Shown in pieces: positions 1 through 7,675 of a DNA stretch of 19,935 bases (within the stretch, counting starts at the first letter, position 1; each line of letters starts with the position of its first letter). Under the pieces are notes generated by a model. The model was not told where the DNA came from, ran no database searches, and saw nothing but the letters and a program-made list of their open reading frames with translations. The position numbers and the translations under genes are program-made. Origin of the DNA: an uncultured Bacteroidales bacterium. GTDB taxonomy: Bacteria > Bacteroidota > Bacteroidia > Bacteroidales > UBA932. Location of the stretch: contig CAJGBW010000029.1 in the NCBI GenBank assembly GCA_904501835.1, positions 1 to 19,935 on the forward strand, written 5' to 3'.

Positions 1-1197
1 ATTGGTACCGTTGGCATTCATATGCGTGGTGCCTTGCATATCCGAGGAATTGGTACCGCTGCTTTGAGAAGCGTTCACGCCCCAGTTGGTTCCGTGGCTC
101 TCACCAAAACCCTCACTGACGCAGGTCTGGGCTATGGTAACAAGCCCAAAGGCGTGTTGAAATTCCACAAATACGGAGATGGAGAAATCCGCACAGCCAT
201 CGCAGAACATTTGATGGAAGCACAAAGCTATATGCGCAATGCAGACGGCACCGCCAATGTGGTTGTAACCATTTCTCCGGAACACCGCCCCTTGTTTGAA
301 CAGGCCGTGGAAGAAGTACAGGAGACGTTTGAGAAACGCTATGGCGTACGCTACAATGTGCGTTTTACTTATCAGAATAAAGCCACTGACACCATCGCTG
401 TAGATGCCCAGAACGAGCCTTTCCGTACCCAGGATGGCAAATTATTGTTCCGTCCTGCCGGACACGGTGCCTTGATTTACAACCTGAACGCCCTTTCAGA
501 AGAGGTCGTATCCATCAAGAATATCGACAACGTATCTTGTGAAAGAGTATTCCCGACCACTGCTTTCTACAAGAAAGTGCTTTTGGGTAAATCTCTGGAA
601 CTGCGAGACCAGATTTTCGCGTATTTGCGTGCCTTGGACAAAGGTGCCGATGAGGCTTTGTGCGAAGAAATCGAGAATTTCTTGGCAACCCGCCTTTGCA
701 TCAGTCTACCTCAAAGTGAGAATTTTGAAGAAAGAGTGGCCCGATTGCGCAACAAATTGGATCGCCCCATCCGTGTCTGCGGTATGGTAAGAAACGAAGG
801 CGAGCCGGGCGGAGGTCCTTTCATCATCAACGAGAAAGACGGAAGCACCTCTCTGCAAATTTTGGAGAGCGTACAAATCAATACCGGAGATTTGGCGGCC
901 TCTGACTCCATTGGGGCAGCCGTATTCAGCGCTACCCACTTCAATCCCGTGGATTTGGTCTGCTGTCTGCACAACTATAAGGGCGAAAAATTCGACCTGC
1001 TCAAATACGTGGATGAAGACGCCGGATTTATCAGCAGCAAGAGCTATGAAGGACGCGAATTGAAAGCGTTGGAGTTGCCGGGATTGTGGAACGGCTCCAT
1101 GAGCGACTGGAACACATTGTTTGTAGAAGTTGATATTGAAACCTTCAATCCCGTGAAGACAGTACTCGACCTTCTTAGACCCGCTCACCAAGGCTGA
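1..1197 (+). CDS. DUF4301 family protein, 5' end missing
   Basis: The frame is open from base 1, so the gene is cut by the window edge and the in-frame ATG at 22 is unlikely to be its start. From about base 94 onward the protein matches what I know of the Bacteroidota DUF4301 family: a PKGVLKFHKY segment, then HRPLFE, DTIAVD, LLFRPAGHGAL, IKNIDN, VCGMVRNEGEPGGGPF, THFNPVDLVC and the C-terminal LPGLWNGSMSDWNT block. Family members are about 500 residues, so roughly the N-terminal quarter is missing. The missing part would hold the PASGAASRMF-like motif that gives the family a nucleotidyltransferase-like look. Biochemical function is unknown. Residues coded by bases 1-93 do not resemble the family and may not belong to the gene. 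A new promoter follows the stop codon. Confidence 0.85.
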   Translation: MGTVGIHMRGALHIRGIGTAALRSVHAPVGSVALTKTLTDAGLGYGNKPKGVLKFHKYGDGEIRTAIAEHLMEAQSYMRNADGTANVVVTISPEHRPLFEQAVEEVQETFEKRYGVRYNVRFTYQNKATDTIAVDAQNEPFRTQDGKLLFRPAGHGALIYNLNALSEEVVSIKNIDNVSCERVFPTTAFYKKVLLGKSLELRDQIFAYLRALDKGADEALCEEIENFLATRLCISLPQSENFEERVARLRNKLDRPIRVCGMVRNEGEPGGGPFIINEKDGSTSLQILESVQINTGDLAASDSIGAAVFSATHFNPVDLVCCLHNYKGEKFDLLKYVDEDAGFISSKSYEGRELKALELPGLWNGSMSDWNTLFVEVDIETFNPVKTVLDLLRPAHQG

Positions 1198-1202
1198 TTT
1201 TC

Positions 1203-1233
1203 TTGTATTTTGAGCAAAAAAACATTAACTTTG
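1203..1233 (+). promoter_or_regulatory. Bacteroidota-type promoter for the TPR-yebC unit
   Basis: TTG at 1203-1205, a 20-base spacer and TAACTTTG at 1226-1233 fit the Bacteroidota sigma-ABfr pattern (-33 TTTG, -7 TAnnTTTG). The box ends 31 bases before the ATG at 1265 and lies just after the DUF4301 stop codon. This suggests the TPR gene starts its own transcript. The call rests on motif and spacing only. Confidence 0.6.
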
Positions 1234-1264
1234 CAGACTATTAGAAACAAAAATTAACTCAGAT

Positions 1265-1927
1265 ATGGCAAAAGAAAAAATGAACGAGCAGGCACAAATC
1301 GCCGAGGCCGTTTCTAAAACTGACTTGTTTTTCCAGAACAACAAAAAAACTATTATTGGCATCACGGTCGCTGTGATTGTGATTACTTTGGGCGTACTTG
1401 GATACTATCGTTTTGTACGCGCTCCCAAAGTAGCTGAATGTCGTGCCCAGATGTTCCCCGCAGAGAATGCTTTCAAGAACGACCAGTTTGAAAAAGCCTT
1501 CGCCGGTGACGAGAGCATGATTGGATTTGAAGAAATCATCGAGACTTACGGCTGCGCAGTCGATAAGAGTGCTTATATGTATGCCGGCGTCTGCCAGCTT
1601 CAGTTGGGCAACTATGAAAGCGCCATTGAATACCTCAAAAAGTACAACGGCAAAGAGCCTATTTTGGCTGCCCGTGCCTTTGCTTGCATCGGTGATGCCT
1701 ATGTAGGTTTGGGAGAAAACAATGAGGCCTTGACCTGGTATTTAAAAGCCGCTAAAAAAGCTGACAACATCTACGCAGCTTCTTACCTTCTCAAAGCCGG
1801 TATCGTATGCGAGGAGTTGGGCGACAACGAGCAGGCCATTTCTCTCTACAAGAAAATCAAAGACCAGTATCCCAACAGCATTGAGGGTTACGAAATTGAC
1901 AAATACATTACCAGACTTGAGAAATAA
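1265..1927 (+). CDS. membrane-anchored tetratricopeptide repeat protein
   Basis: This 220-residue protein has a short charged N-terminus, one membrane segment at about residues 29-51 (IIGITVAVIVITLGVLGYY) and a soluble C-terminal part with TPR-like helix pairs. Recognisable repeats include the stretch around YAGVCQLQLGNYESAIEYL, the one around CIGDAYVGLGENNEALTWYL and the one around AGIVCEELGDNEQAISLY. The single N-terminal anchor puts the TPR part outside the cytoplasmic membrane, in the style of YfgM/TolA-associated proteins. TPRs bind other proteins; the partner is unknown. The stop codon lies 2 bases before the yebC start, so the two are probably co-transcribed from the promoter at 1203-1233. 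The TPR call is firm; the role is not known. Confidence 0.85.
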   Translation: MAKEKMNEQAQIAEAVSKTDLFFQNNKKTIIGITVAVIVITLGVLGYYRFVRAPKVAECRAQMFPAENAFKNDQFEKAFAGDESMIGFEEIIETYGCAVDKSAYMYAGVCQLQLGNYESAIEYLKKYNGKEPILAARAFACIGDAYVGLGENNEALTWYLKAAKKADNIYAASYLLKAGIVCEELGDNEQAISLYKKIKDQYPNSIEGYEIDKYITRLEK

Positions 1928-1929
1928 TT

Positions 1930-2667
1930 ATGGGAAGAGCGTTTGAGTTCCGCAAGGAAAGAAAATTCAAGAGATGGGGCCACATGGCCAAAGTATTTAC
2001 CAAAATCGGTAAAGAGATTACCATTGCGGTTAAACAAGGCGGTCCTGATGTAACCGGTAACCCCCGTTTGAGAGCTCTTCTTCAGACGGCAAGAAGCGAA
2101 AATATGCCCAAAGAGAACGTTGAGAGGGCAATTAAACGCGCTTCTGAAAAAGACCAAGCCGATTACAAAGAGGTAGTATTGGAGGGAAGAGCCCCCTATG
2201 GTATTGCTGTCTTGGTAGAAACGGCCACTGACAACAACAACCGTACGGTAGCCAATGTTCGCTCCTACTTCAACAAATTTGGAGGCAGTTTGGGTACTTC
2301 AGGCAGCGTAGAATATATGTTCGACCGCAAAAGTGTCTTCCGTTTCAAATCCAACGGCGAATATGATTTGGAAGAACTTGAATTGGAATTGATTGATTAC
2401 GGAGTAGAGGAAATCTTTGAAGAGGAGGATGAGGATGGAAACAAGACCATCTGTGCCTTTGCAGAATTTACCGCATTCAACCAGTTGCAGAAATACATTG
2501 AAGACAATGGGTACGAATTGGTTTCAGCCGAATTCACCCGCTTGCCGAACACCGAATTGGTAGAATTGAGCGCAGAACAAAGAGCCGAAGTTGACAAACT
2601 CATTGAGAAAATTGAAGAAGATGAGGATGTTCAGAACGTATATACCAATCTTAAACCTATGGAATAA
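1930..2667 (+). CDS. yebC: YebC/PmpR family protein
   Basis: A 245-residue protein, the usual length for the TACO1/YebC family. It starts with MGRAFEFRK and KRWGHMAKVFTKIGKEI, close to the Bacteroidota version of the family start, which fixes the ATG at 1930. Further family hallmarks are the stretch around NPRLRALLQTARSENMPKEN, the segment AIKRAS, and ETATDNNNRTVANVRS followed by a GG..GTSGSVEYMFDRK stretch. The family was first described as DNA-binding transcriptional regulators (PmpR). More recent work links YebC and human TACO1 to ribosome-associated relief of stalling at proline runs. The gene follows the TPR gene by 2 bases. An 84-base gap holding an imperfect stem-loop separates it from mmdA. 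Confidence 0.95.
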   Translation: MGRAFEFRKERKFKRWGHMAKVFTKIGKEITIAVKQGGPDVTGNPRLRALLQTARSENMPKENVERAIKRASEKDQADYKEVVLEGRAPYGIAVLVETATDNNNRTVANVRSYFNKFGGSLGTSGSVEYMFDRKSVFRFKSNGEYDLEELELELIDYGVEEIFEEEDEDGNKTICAFAEFTAFNQLQKYIEDNGYELVSAEFTRLPNTELVELSAEQRAEVDKLIEKIEEDEDVQNVYTNLKPME

Positions 2668-2690
2668 TTATTCCTGATGATGTTGGAATG

Positions 2691-2731
2691 AGGGGTGTCC
2701 GGAAAGTTGAACAAACTGAACGGCCACCCTT
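2691..2731 (+). other. imperfect stem-loop in the yebC-mmdA gap
   Basis: Bases 2691-2701 can pair with 2721-2731 (core GGGTG with CACCC, one T/C mismatch, then CCG with CGG). The 19-base loop contains a further short AGTT/AACT pairing. No T-run follows, so it is not a plain intrinsic terminator. It lies 20 bases before the chosen mmdA start and would sit in the mRNA if yebC and mmdA are co-transcribed. It could be a processing, pausing or regulatory element; its function is inferred only from position. Confidence 0.4.
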
Positions 2732-2751
2732 TGCCTATTAAAAGAGCTGAT

Positions 2752-4317
2752 ATGACGACACAACAAACAGAGAAAATCGCCCAACTGGTAGAAAAGAGAG
2801 AAAAAGCCTTTTTAGGTGGTGGACAGAAACGTATTGACGCCCAACACGCCAAAGGGAAAATGACCGCCAGAGAAAGACTGGCCGCCTTGTTGGATGAAAG
2901 AAGTTTTGAAGAGTACGATATGTTCAAACAACATCGTTGTACCAACTTCGGAATGGAGAAAAGCAAATTTGACGGCGACGGAGTCGTGAGCGGATGTGGT
3001 ACGATAGATGGTCGATTGGTCTATGTCTTCGCTCAGGATTTTACGGTAAGCGGTGGTTCCTTGTCTGAAACCCAGGCGCAAAAAATATGCAAAGTACAAG
3101 ACCTCGCCATGAGAAACGGCGCTCCCTGCATCGGATTGAACGACAGTGGTGGCGCTCGTATTCAGGAAGGTGTCTGTGCCTTGGCGGGTTATGGTGAAAT
3201 TTTCCAGCGCAACATTTTGGCTTCCGGTGTCGTACCCCAGATTTCCGGCATTTTCGGTCCTTGCGCCGGTGGTGCGGTTTACTCCCCTGCCTTGACGGAT
3301 TTCAACATTATGATTCAGGATACCTCCTATATGTTTTTGACCGGCCCCGCAGTTGTCAAAAGCGTTACCGGTGAAAACGTTACCCAAGAGGAATTGGGAG
3401 GTGCACGCGTTCATGCCACCAAAAGCGGTGTGGCACATTTTTCTGCCGCCAATGAGGACGAAGGTATTGAAATCATCAAGAAACTGCTTTCCTACCTTCC
3501 CTCAAGCAACCGTGAAGATGCACCTCTTTTGGACTGCAACGATCCTGTCGGCCGTATTGATGACAGTCTGAATGAAATTATCCCCGACAATCCCAACAAA
3601 GCTTACGATATGTACAAAGTCATCGGCAGCATTGTGGATAATGGAGAATTTTTGGAGGTACACAAGAGTTGGGCAAGAAATATCATTGTCGGCTTCGCGC
3701 GTTTCAATGGACGAAGCGTGGGAGTCGTTGCCAATCAGCCCTCTATTCTTGCCGGTGTATTGGATATCAATGCTTCACGAAAAGCTGCTCGTTTTGTTCG
3801 TTTCTGTGACGCATTCAATATTCCCCTTGTTACCTTGGTGGATGTCCCGGGCTTCCTTTGCGGCACGCAGCAAGAGTACGGCGGCATCATCAGCAACGGA
3901 GCCAAATTGCTTTATGCCTATGGCGAAGCAACGGTTCCCAAGGTTACCGTCAGCTTGAGAAAGAGCTACGGTGGCGCTCATATTGTTATGAGTTGCAAGC
4001 AGTTGAGAGGCGATGTCAATTACGCATGGCCCTCAGCCAACATCGCTGTTATGGGTGCTGACGGTGCAGTAGAGATTCTCTATGGAAAAGAAATCAAAGC
4101 CGAGACAGATCCCGAAAAACAGGCTGCTTTAAAACAGGAGAAAAAGGACGAATACAACGACTTGTTCTGCAACCCTTACAATGCAGCCTCCTATGGCTAT
4201 ATTGACGATGTCATCGAGCCGCGCAACACCCGTTTCCGCATCTGCCGTGCTTTGGAACAACTGGCCGGCAAGAAACAGGAAAATCCCCAGAAGAAACACG
4301 ATAACCTGCCTTTATAG
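2752..4317 (+). CDS. mmdA: methylmalonyl-CoA decarboxylase alpha subunit (carboxyltransferase)
   Basis: This 521-residue acyl-CoA carboxyltransferase (PF01039) should move the carboxyl group of methylmalonyl-CoA to biotin on the partner subunit. It has both crotonase-like halves. The N half holds [14 protein letters not shown] and [13 protein letters not shown]; the C half holds [16 protein letters not shown] and [10 protein letters not shown], with the Gly-Gly oxyanion-hole motifs in each. I chose ATG 2752 because [19 protein letters not shown] aligns with the family start. The longer GTG frame from 2695 begins inside the stem-loop. It heads a four-gene run with gaps of 3, 5 and 2 bases. The acyl-CoA-type alpha subunit argues against oxaloacetate decarboxylase, whose alpha subunit belongs to another family. 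Glutaconyl-CoA is a less likely substrate. The usual LPG in the VPGFLPG motif reads LCG here (Cys370). Confidence 0.92.
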   Translation: MTTQQTEKIAQLVEKREKAFLGGGQKRIDAQHAKGKMTARERLAALLDERSFEEYDMFKQHRCTNFGMEKSKFDGDGVVSGCGTIDGRLVYVFAQDFTVSGGSLSETQAQKICKVQDLAMRNGAPCIGLNDSGGARIQEGVCALAGYGEIFQRNILASGVVPQISGIFGPCAGGAVYSPALTDFNIMIQDTSYMFLTGPAVVKSVTGENVTQEELGGARVHATKSGVAHFSAANEDEGIEIIKKLLSYLPSSNREDAPLLDCNDPVGRIDDSLNEIIPDNPNKAYDMYKVIGSIVDNGEFLEVHKSWARNIIVGFARFNGRSVGVVANQPSILAGVLDINASRKAARFVRFCDAFNIPLVTLVDVPGFLCGTQQEYGGIISNGAKLLYAYGEATVPKVTVSLRKSYGGAHIVMSCKQLRGDVNYAWPSANIAVMGADGAVEILYGKEIKAETDPEKQAALKQEKKDEYNDLFCNPYNAASYGYIDDVIEPRNTRFRICRALEQLAGKKQENPQKKHDNLPL

Positions 4318-4320
4318 AGT

Positions 4321-4677
4321 ATGTACTTGCTAACCCTGTTGAGCATCGCACAAAAAGCGACGGAACTAATGCAGAAAGACCCCCATGGACTGGTTGTCAG
4401 CATGGTAGCCATTTTAGTGGTCTTTCTTTCCTTGTATATTCTCTATTATTGTTACCGTTTTGTGGGCTATTGGTTTACCCGCAAAAAGGGGACTAAATCA
4501 GCAAAGAAGTTATCAGAGAGCGAAGAGGATGAGGTTGCTGCAGCCATTTCTTTGGCATTGAGTCTTGAAAATAACATGGAAACGCAGGCTGCTATCGCCA
4601 TGGCGCTGGACTGTTATTTATCCGAATCCGTACACGACAAAGAGAGTTATATCATCACCATCAAAAGAAAAAAATAA
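4321..4677 (+). CDS. mmdD: OadG-like small membrane subunit of the decarboxylase (delta)
   Basis: A 118-residue protein with one membrane helix at about residues 23-47 (LVVSMVAILVVFLSLYILYYCY), followed by a basic stretch (TRKKGTKSAKK) and an acidic, Ala-rich cytoplasmic tail. This is the layout of OadG/MmdD subunits, which assemble the carboxyltransferase and biotin protein onto the membrane pump. Sequence identity in this family is low, so the call leans on size, topology and position. It sits 3 bases after mmdA and 5 bases before the biotin carrier gene. Confidence 0.85.
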   Translation: MYLLTLLSIAQKATELMQKDPHGLVVSMVAILVVFLSLYILYYCYRFVGYWFTRKKGTKSAKKLSESEEDEVAAAISLALSLENNMETQAAIAMALDCYLSESVHDKESYIITIKRKK

Positions 4678-4682
4678 ACAAG

Positions 4683-5168
4683 ATGAAAAGCTATAAATTC
4701 AACATCAACTCCAAACCTTATACGGTGGAAATCAATTCTGTAGAAGGCGGAAAAGCCCTTGTCAATGTCAATGGCGTTGCTTATGAGGTAGAAATTGAGA
4801 GCACCCCTGACGGCGCTCCTGCTGCTACAGCCGTGACTCCTGCGTCCGCTCCCGCTGCGGTTCCTAGTGCTCCTGTGGCTCCTGCGACTCCCACTGCTGC
4901 TCCTGCTGCTCCTGCTGCTACAGCCGTTGCAAGTGCTCCTGCTGCTTCCGGTGCGGGCTCAAAAGTATGCGCTCCCCTCCCGGGCGTCATTCTCTCCATC
5001 AATGTTGCAGTTGGTGATAGCGTTAAAGCGGGCGACAAAGTAGCCGTTTTGGAAGCCATGAAGATGGAAAACGACATTGAGGCCGAAGTGTCCGGTACCG
5101 TCACAGCCATCCACGTGCAGAAAGGAGACTCTGTTTTGGAAGGAACAGCCATTGTTAGCATAGGATAA
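4683..5168 (+). CDS. mmdC: biotin carrier subunit of the decarboxylase (gamma)
   Basis: A 161-residue protein in three parts: a small N-terminal beta segment (residues 1-40), an Ala/Pro/Thr/Val-rich flexible linker (about 43-92), and a biotinyl domain (about 93-161). The biotinyl domain has the EAMKMEN motif at 124-130, with Lys127 as the biotinylation site. The swinging biotin carries CO2 from MmdA to the membrane subunit MmdB. The linker DNA is repetitive and contains an exact 20-base duplication. Gaps of 5 and 2 bases to the neighbours mark it as part of the mmd operon. Confidence 0.95.
   Translation: MKSYKFNINSKPYTVEINSVEGGKALVNVNGVAYEVEIESTPDGAPAATAVTPASAPAAVPSAPVAPATPTAAPAAPAATAVASAPAASGAGSKVCAPLPGVILSINVAVGDSVKAGDKVAVLEAMKMENDIEAEVSGTVTAIHVQKGDSVLEGTAIVSIG
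4815..4927 (+). repeat. exact 20-base direct repeat inside the biotin-protein linker
   Basis: GCTCCTGCTGCTACAGCCGT occurs at 4815-4834 and again at 4908-4927, 93 bases apart and in the same reading frame. Between them are many further CCTGCTGCT-like units. The linker therefore seems to have grown by in-frame duplication. Copy changes here would lengthen or shorten the flexible arm without breaking the frame. Confidence 0.8.
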
Positions 5169-5170
5169 AG

Positions 5171-6313
5171 ATGGAAGTCATTATCGATAGTCTGGAACAA
5201 TTCTGGTTGTACACCGGTTTCGCCAGTGCCACTTGGCAGCACCTGGTGATGATTTTATTGGGTATTACCTTTATCATCCTGGGTATTGTAAAAGAATGGG
5301 AGCCCCTGCTTTTGATTCCCATTGGCTTTGGTATGATTATCGGTAACATTCCCCTGTTTCCGGGATTGCAAGTCAGTATTTACGAAGAAGGGTCTGTATT
5401 CAACATCCTTTATCACGGAGTTAGATATGGCTGGTATCCTCCTCTGATATTCCTGGGTATAGGCGCGATGACCGATTTTTCCGCCCTGATATCCCAGCCG
5501 AGACTGATGTTGATCGGAGCCGCCGCTCAAATCGGCATTTTCGGTGCCTACATATTGGCTCTGCACATGGGATTTATGCCCAACGAAGCAGGCGCTATCG
5601 GCATCATAGGCGGCGCAGACGGCCCTACTGCCATTTTCCTTTCTTCTCGTTTGGCCCCGGAACTGATGGGCGCGATTGCCGTTTCCGCCTATTCTTATAT
5701 GGCTTTGGTCCCTGTCATCCAAAAACCCATTATGCTTTTGATGACAAACAAGAAGGAAAGGCTTATCCGTATGGCTACACCCCGCACGGTCAATCAAAAA
5801 GAAAAAATCATTTTCCCCATTGTGGGTCTTATGATTACGACCTTTGTCGTACCCTCTGCCCTTCCCCTTCTGGGTATGCTCTTCTTTGGCAATCTTTTGA
5901 AAGAATCCGGTGTCACCCGTCGTTTGGCTGAAACCGCACGAGGTCCCCTGATTGATGTCGTAACGACACTCATCGGACTAACAGTCGGCATCTCTACCCA
6001 GGCCAACGTCTTTTTGAGCGAAAAATCTGTCAAGATATTTGCCCTCGGACTCATCTCATTCATCATTGCAACCATCTGCGGAGTCGGTTTTGTTAAAATC
6101 TGGAATCTGTTTCTGCCCGAGCATAGAAAAATCAACCCGCTGATTGGCAATGCCGGGGTATCTGCTGTGCCCGATTCTGCCCGTGTTAGCGAAGTGGTCG
6201 GACGCGAAGCCGATCCGAAAAATCACTTGTTGATGCACGCCATGGCGCCCAATGTTGCCGGAGTCATCGGTTCTGCCGTTGCGGCGGGTATCTTACTCAG
6301 TTTCTTGGGATAA
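5171..6313 (+). CDS. mmdB: sodium-pumping decarboxylase beta subunit
   Basis: A 380-residue polytopic membrane protein of the OadB/MmdB/GcdB family. It decarboxylates carboxybiotin and couples this to export of Na+ across the cytoplasmic membrane. Seen directly are many hydrophobic helices, the IGGADGPTAIFLSSR motif with Asp150 (the counterpart of the essential Asp203 of Klebsiella OadB), and the later IGNAGVSAVPDSARV segment in the second repeat. The length fits MmdB/GcdB. It is the last gene of the mmd operon, 2 bases after mmdC. It converges with rimO across 15 bases, where only a weak bulged hairpin (about 6319-6337) is seen. Confidence 0.95.
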   Translation: MEVIIDSLEQFWLYTGFASATWQHLVMILLGITFIILGIVKEWEPLLLIPIGFGMIIGNIPLFPGLQVSIYEEGSVFNILYHGVRYGWYPPLIFLGIGAMTDFSALISQPRLMLIGAAAQIGIFGAYILALHMGFMPNEAGAIGIIGGADGPTAIFLSSRLAPELMGAIAVSAYSYMALVPVIQKPIMLLMTNKKERLIRMATPRTVNQKEKIIFPIVGLMITTFVVPSALPLLGMLFFGNLLKESGVTRRLAETARGPLIDVVTTLIGLTVGISTQANVFLSEKSVKIFALGLISFIIATICGVGFVKIWNLFLPEHRKINPLIGNAGVSAVPDSARVSEVVGREADPKNHLLMHAMAPNVAGVIGSAVAAGILLSFLG

Positions 6314-6328
6314 AATGATTGGGACTCG

Positions 6329-7669
6329 TTAGTCCAAATCCAAAGATACGAATTCTGCTATAAGGTCATAATCATCCGCTCCGGTGATTTTGACCTTTAT
6401 TTTTTCTCCTATCAGACAATAAGGATCCATATCCTGCGGCAAGAGCGAGGAAGGACCGACCAAAATCTCACCATCCACTTCAGGACTTTCATAACGGCTG
6501 CGACAAATCCAGACACCGTCACTATAATCATCCACCAAGACTTCTTCTTCACTTCCCACACGGGATTGATTAAATTGGAGAGAAATCTCACTTTGCAACT
6601 GCATCAGTGCATCCAAGCGCTCCTGTTTCTGTTCATCGGAAAGCGTATCTTCTAAATGCTGTGCAGCATAAGTACCCTCTTCCTCGGAATACTTGAAAGC
6701 ACCCAAGCGTTCAAAGCGAGCCTCCTTGACAAAATCCAAGAGCTCGGCAAATTCCTCTTCCCCCTCTCCCGGATGCCCGACAATCAAAGTGGTACGCAAG
6801 ACGAGTCCGGGAATTTTATCTCGGAGAGTCTGAATCACACGGCGCGTCTTCTCTCCGTTCACCCCACGACGCATATTGGACAAAACGCCATCTGAAATAT
6901 GCTGGATGGGAATATCCATATAGGCACAGATTTTAGGATTGGAGGCGATTTCCTCAATGGCATCCACCGGGAAATGGTCGGGATAACTGTAATGAATACG
7001 AATCCACTCCAAATCTTCTATTTGAGACAAGTTCCGAAGCAACTGTGCCAGCTTCCGTTCACGATAGAGATCCAGACCATAACAACTGGTGTCCTGCGCA
7101 ATGAGAATCAACTCCTTTACGCCTCGGGACACCAACATACGCGCCTCTTTCTCCAAAACCTCCATGGGGACAGAACGGTGCGCTCCGCGAATAGAAGGAA
7201 TCGCACAATAAGAACAATGTCTGTCGCAGCCCTCGGAGATTTTCAAATAGGCATAATGGGAAGGACTTGTCTGGTATCGGCCTGCCTTTTCAAATTCCTG
7301 ATTCACACCCAAATAGTGCAGCATAGGTTGAAAATCACGCACGCCAAACCACGCATCCACTTCTGGAATCAGTTCAGGCAAATCCTTCGCATAACGCTCA
7401 CTCAAACAGCCGAACACAATCAAAGACTGAATCTCACCTCTTTTCTTGCGTTCAACCTGTTCAAATATCACTTCGATGCTTTCTTCTTTGGCATCGGCTA
7501 TAAAGCCACAGGTATTGACCAACATCACATCCGGCTCCTCTGCCATCTCAAATTCACCCCCTTGGGTTTCAGGAATGATTTCATATTGTGTAGCCAACAA
7601 ATCAAGCAGATGTTCACTATCTACCCGATTTTTGCTACAACCCAAGGTCAATATCTGAAGCTTTTTCAT
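6329..7669 (-). CDS. rimO: ribosomal protein S12 methylthiotransferase RimO
   Basis: A 446-residue radical-SAM enzyme that adds a methylthio group to the conserved aspartate of ribosomal protein S12. The N-terminal UPF0004 domain supplies three cluster cysteines: Cys11 (LGCSKN), Cys54 (VNTCGF) and Cys88 (FGCLSE). The radical-SAM triad is Cys148/Cys152/Cys155 (EGCDRHCSYCAIPS). A TRAM-like C-terminus follows (about 376-446). RimO is preferred over its relative MiaB because of the LGCSKNRVDSE start, the IPSIRGAHRSVP segment and an aromatic/Asp-rich TRAM domain. It is the last gene of the nusB-yajC-ybbR-coaE-DUF5606-rimO run, 6 bases after the DUF5606 stop. Confidence 0.95.
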   Translation of the reverse strand: MKKLQILTLGCSKNRVDSEHLLDLLATQYEIIPETQGGEFEMAEEPDVMLVNTCGFIADAKEESIEVIFEQVERKKRGEIQSLIVFGCLSERYAKDLPELIPEVDAWFGVRDFQPMLHYLGVNQEFEKAGRYQTSPSHYAYLKISEGCDRHCSYCAIPSIRGAHRSVPMEVLEKEARMLVSRGVKELILIAQDTSCYGLDLYRERKLAQLLRNLSQIEDLEWIRIHYSYPDHFPVDAIEEIASNPKICAYMDIPIQHISDGVLSNMRRGVNGEKTRRVIQTLRDKIPGLVLRTTLIVGHPGEGEEEFAELLDFVKEARFERLGAFKYSEEEGTYAAQHLEDTLSDEQKQERLDALMQLQSEISLQFNQSRVGSEEEVLVDDYSDGVWICRSRYESPEVDGEILVGPSSLLPQDMDPYCLIGEKIKVKITGADDYDLIAEFVSLDLD

Positions 7670-7675
7670 CTTTAT

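Noticed and set aside
706..1191. Minus-strand open frame of 161 codons inside the DUF4301 gene
   Set aside because: It is the complement of strongly conserved DUF4301 sequence and shows no recognisable domain of its own.
2695..2751. GTG start giving mmdA 19 more residues
   Set aside because: It lies within the stem-loop, and family members start near MTTQQTEKI at 2752.
2812..3438. Minus-strand open frame of 208 codons inside mmdA
   Set aside because: It lies wholly antisense to the conserved carboxyltransferase core, and its translation has no family features.
6319..6340. Terminator between mmdB and rimO
   Set aside because: The TGGGACT-CGTT-AGTCCA hairpin is short, has a bulge, overlaps the rimO stop and has no T-run.
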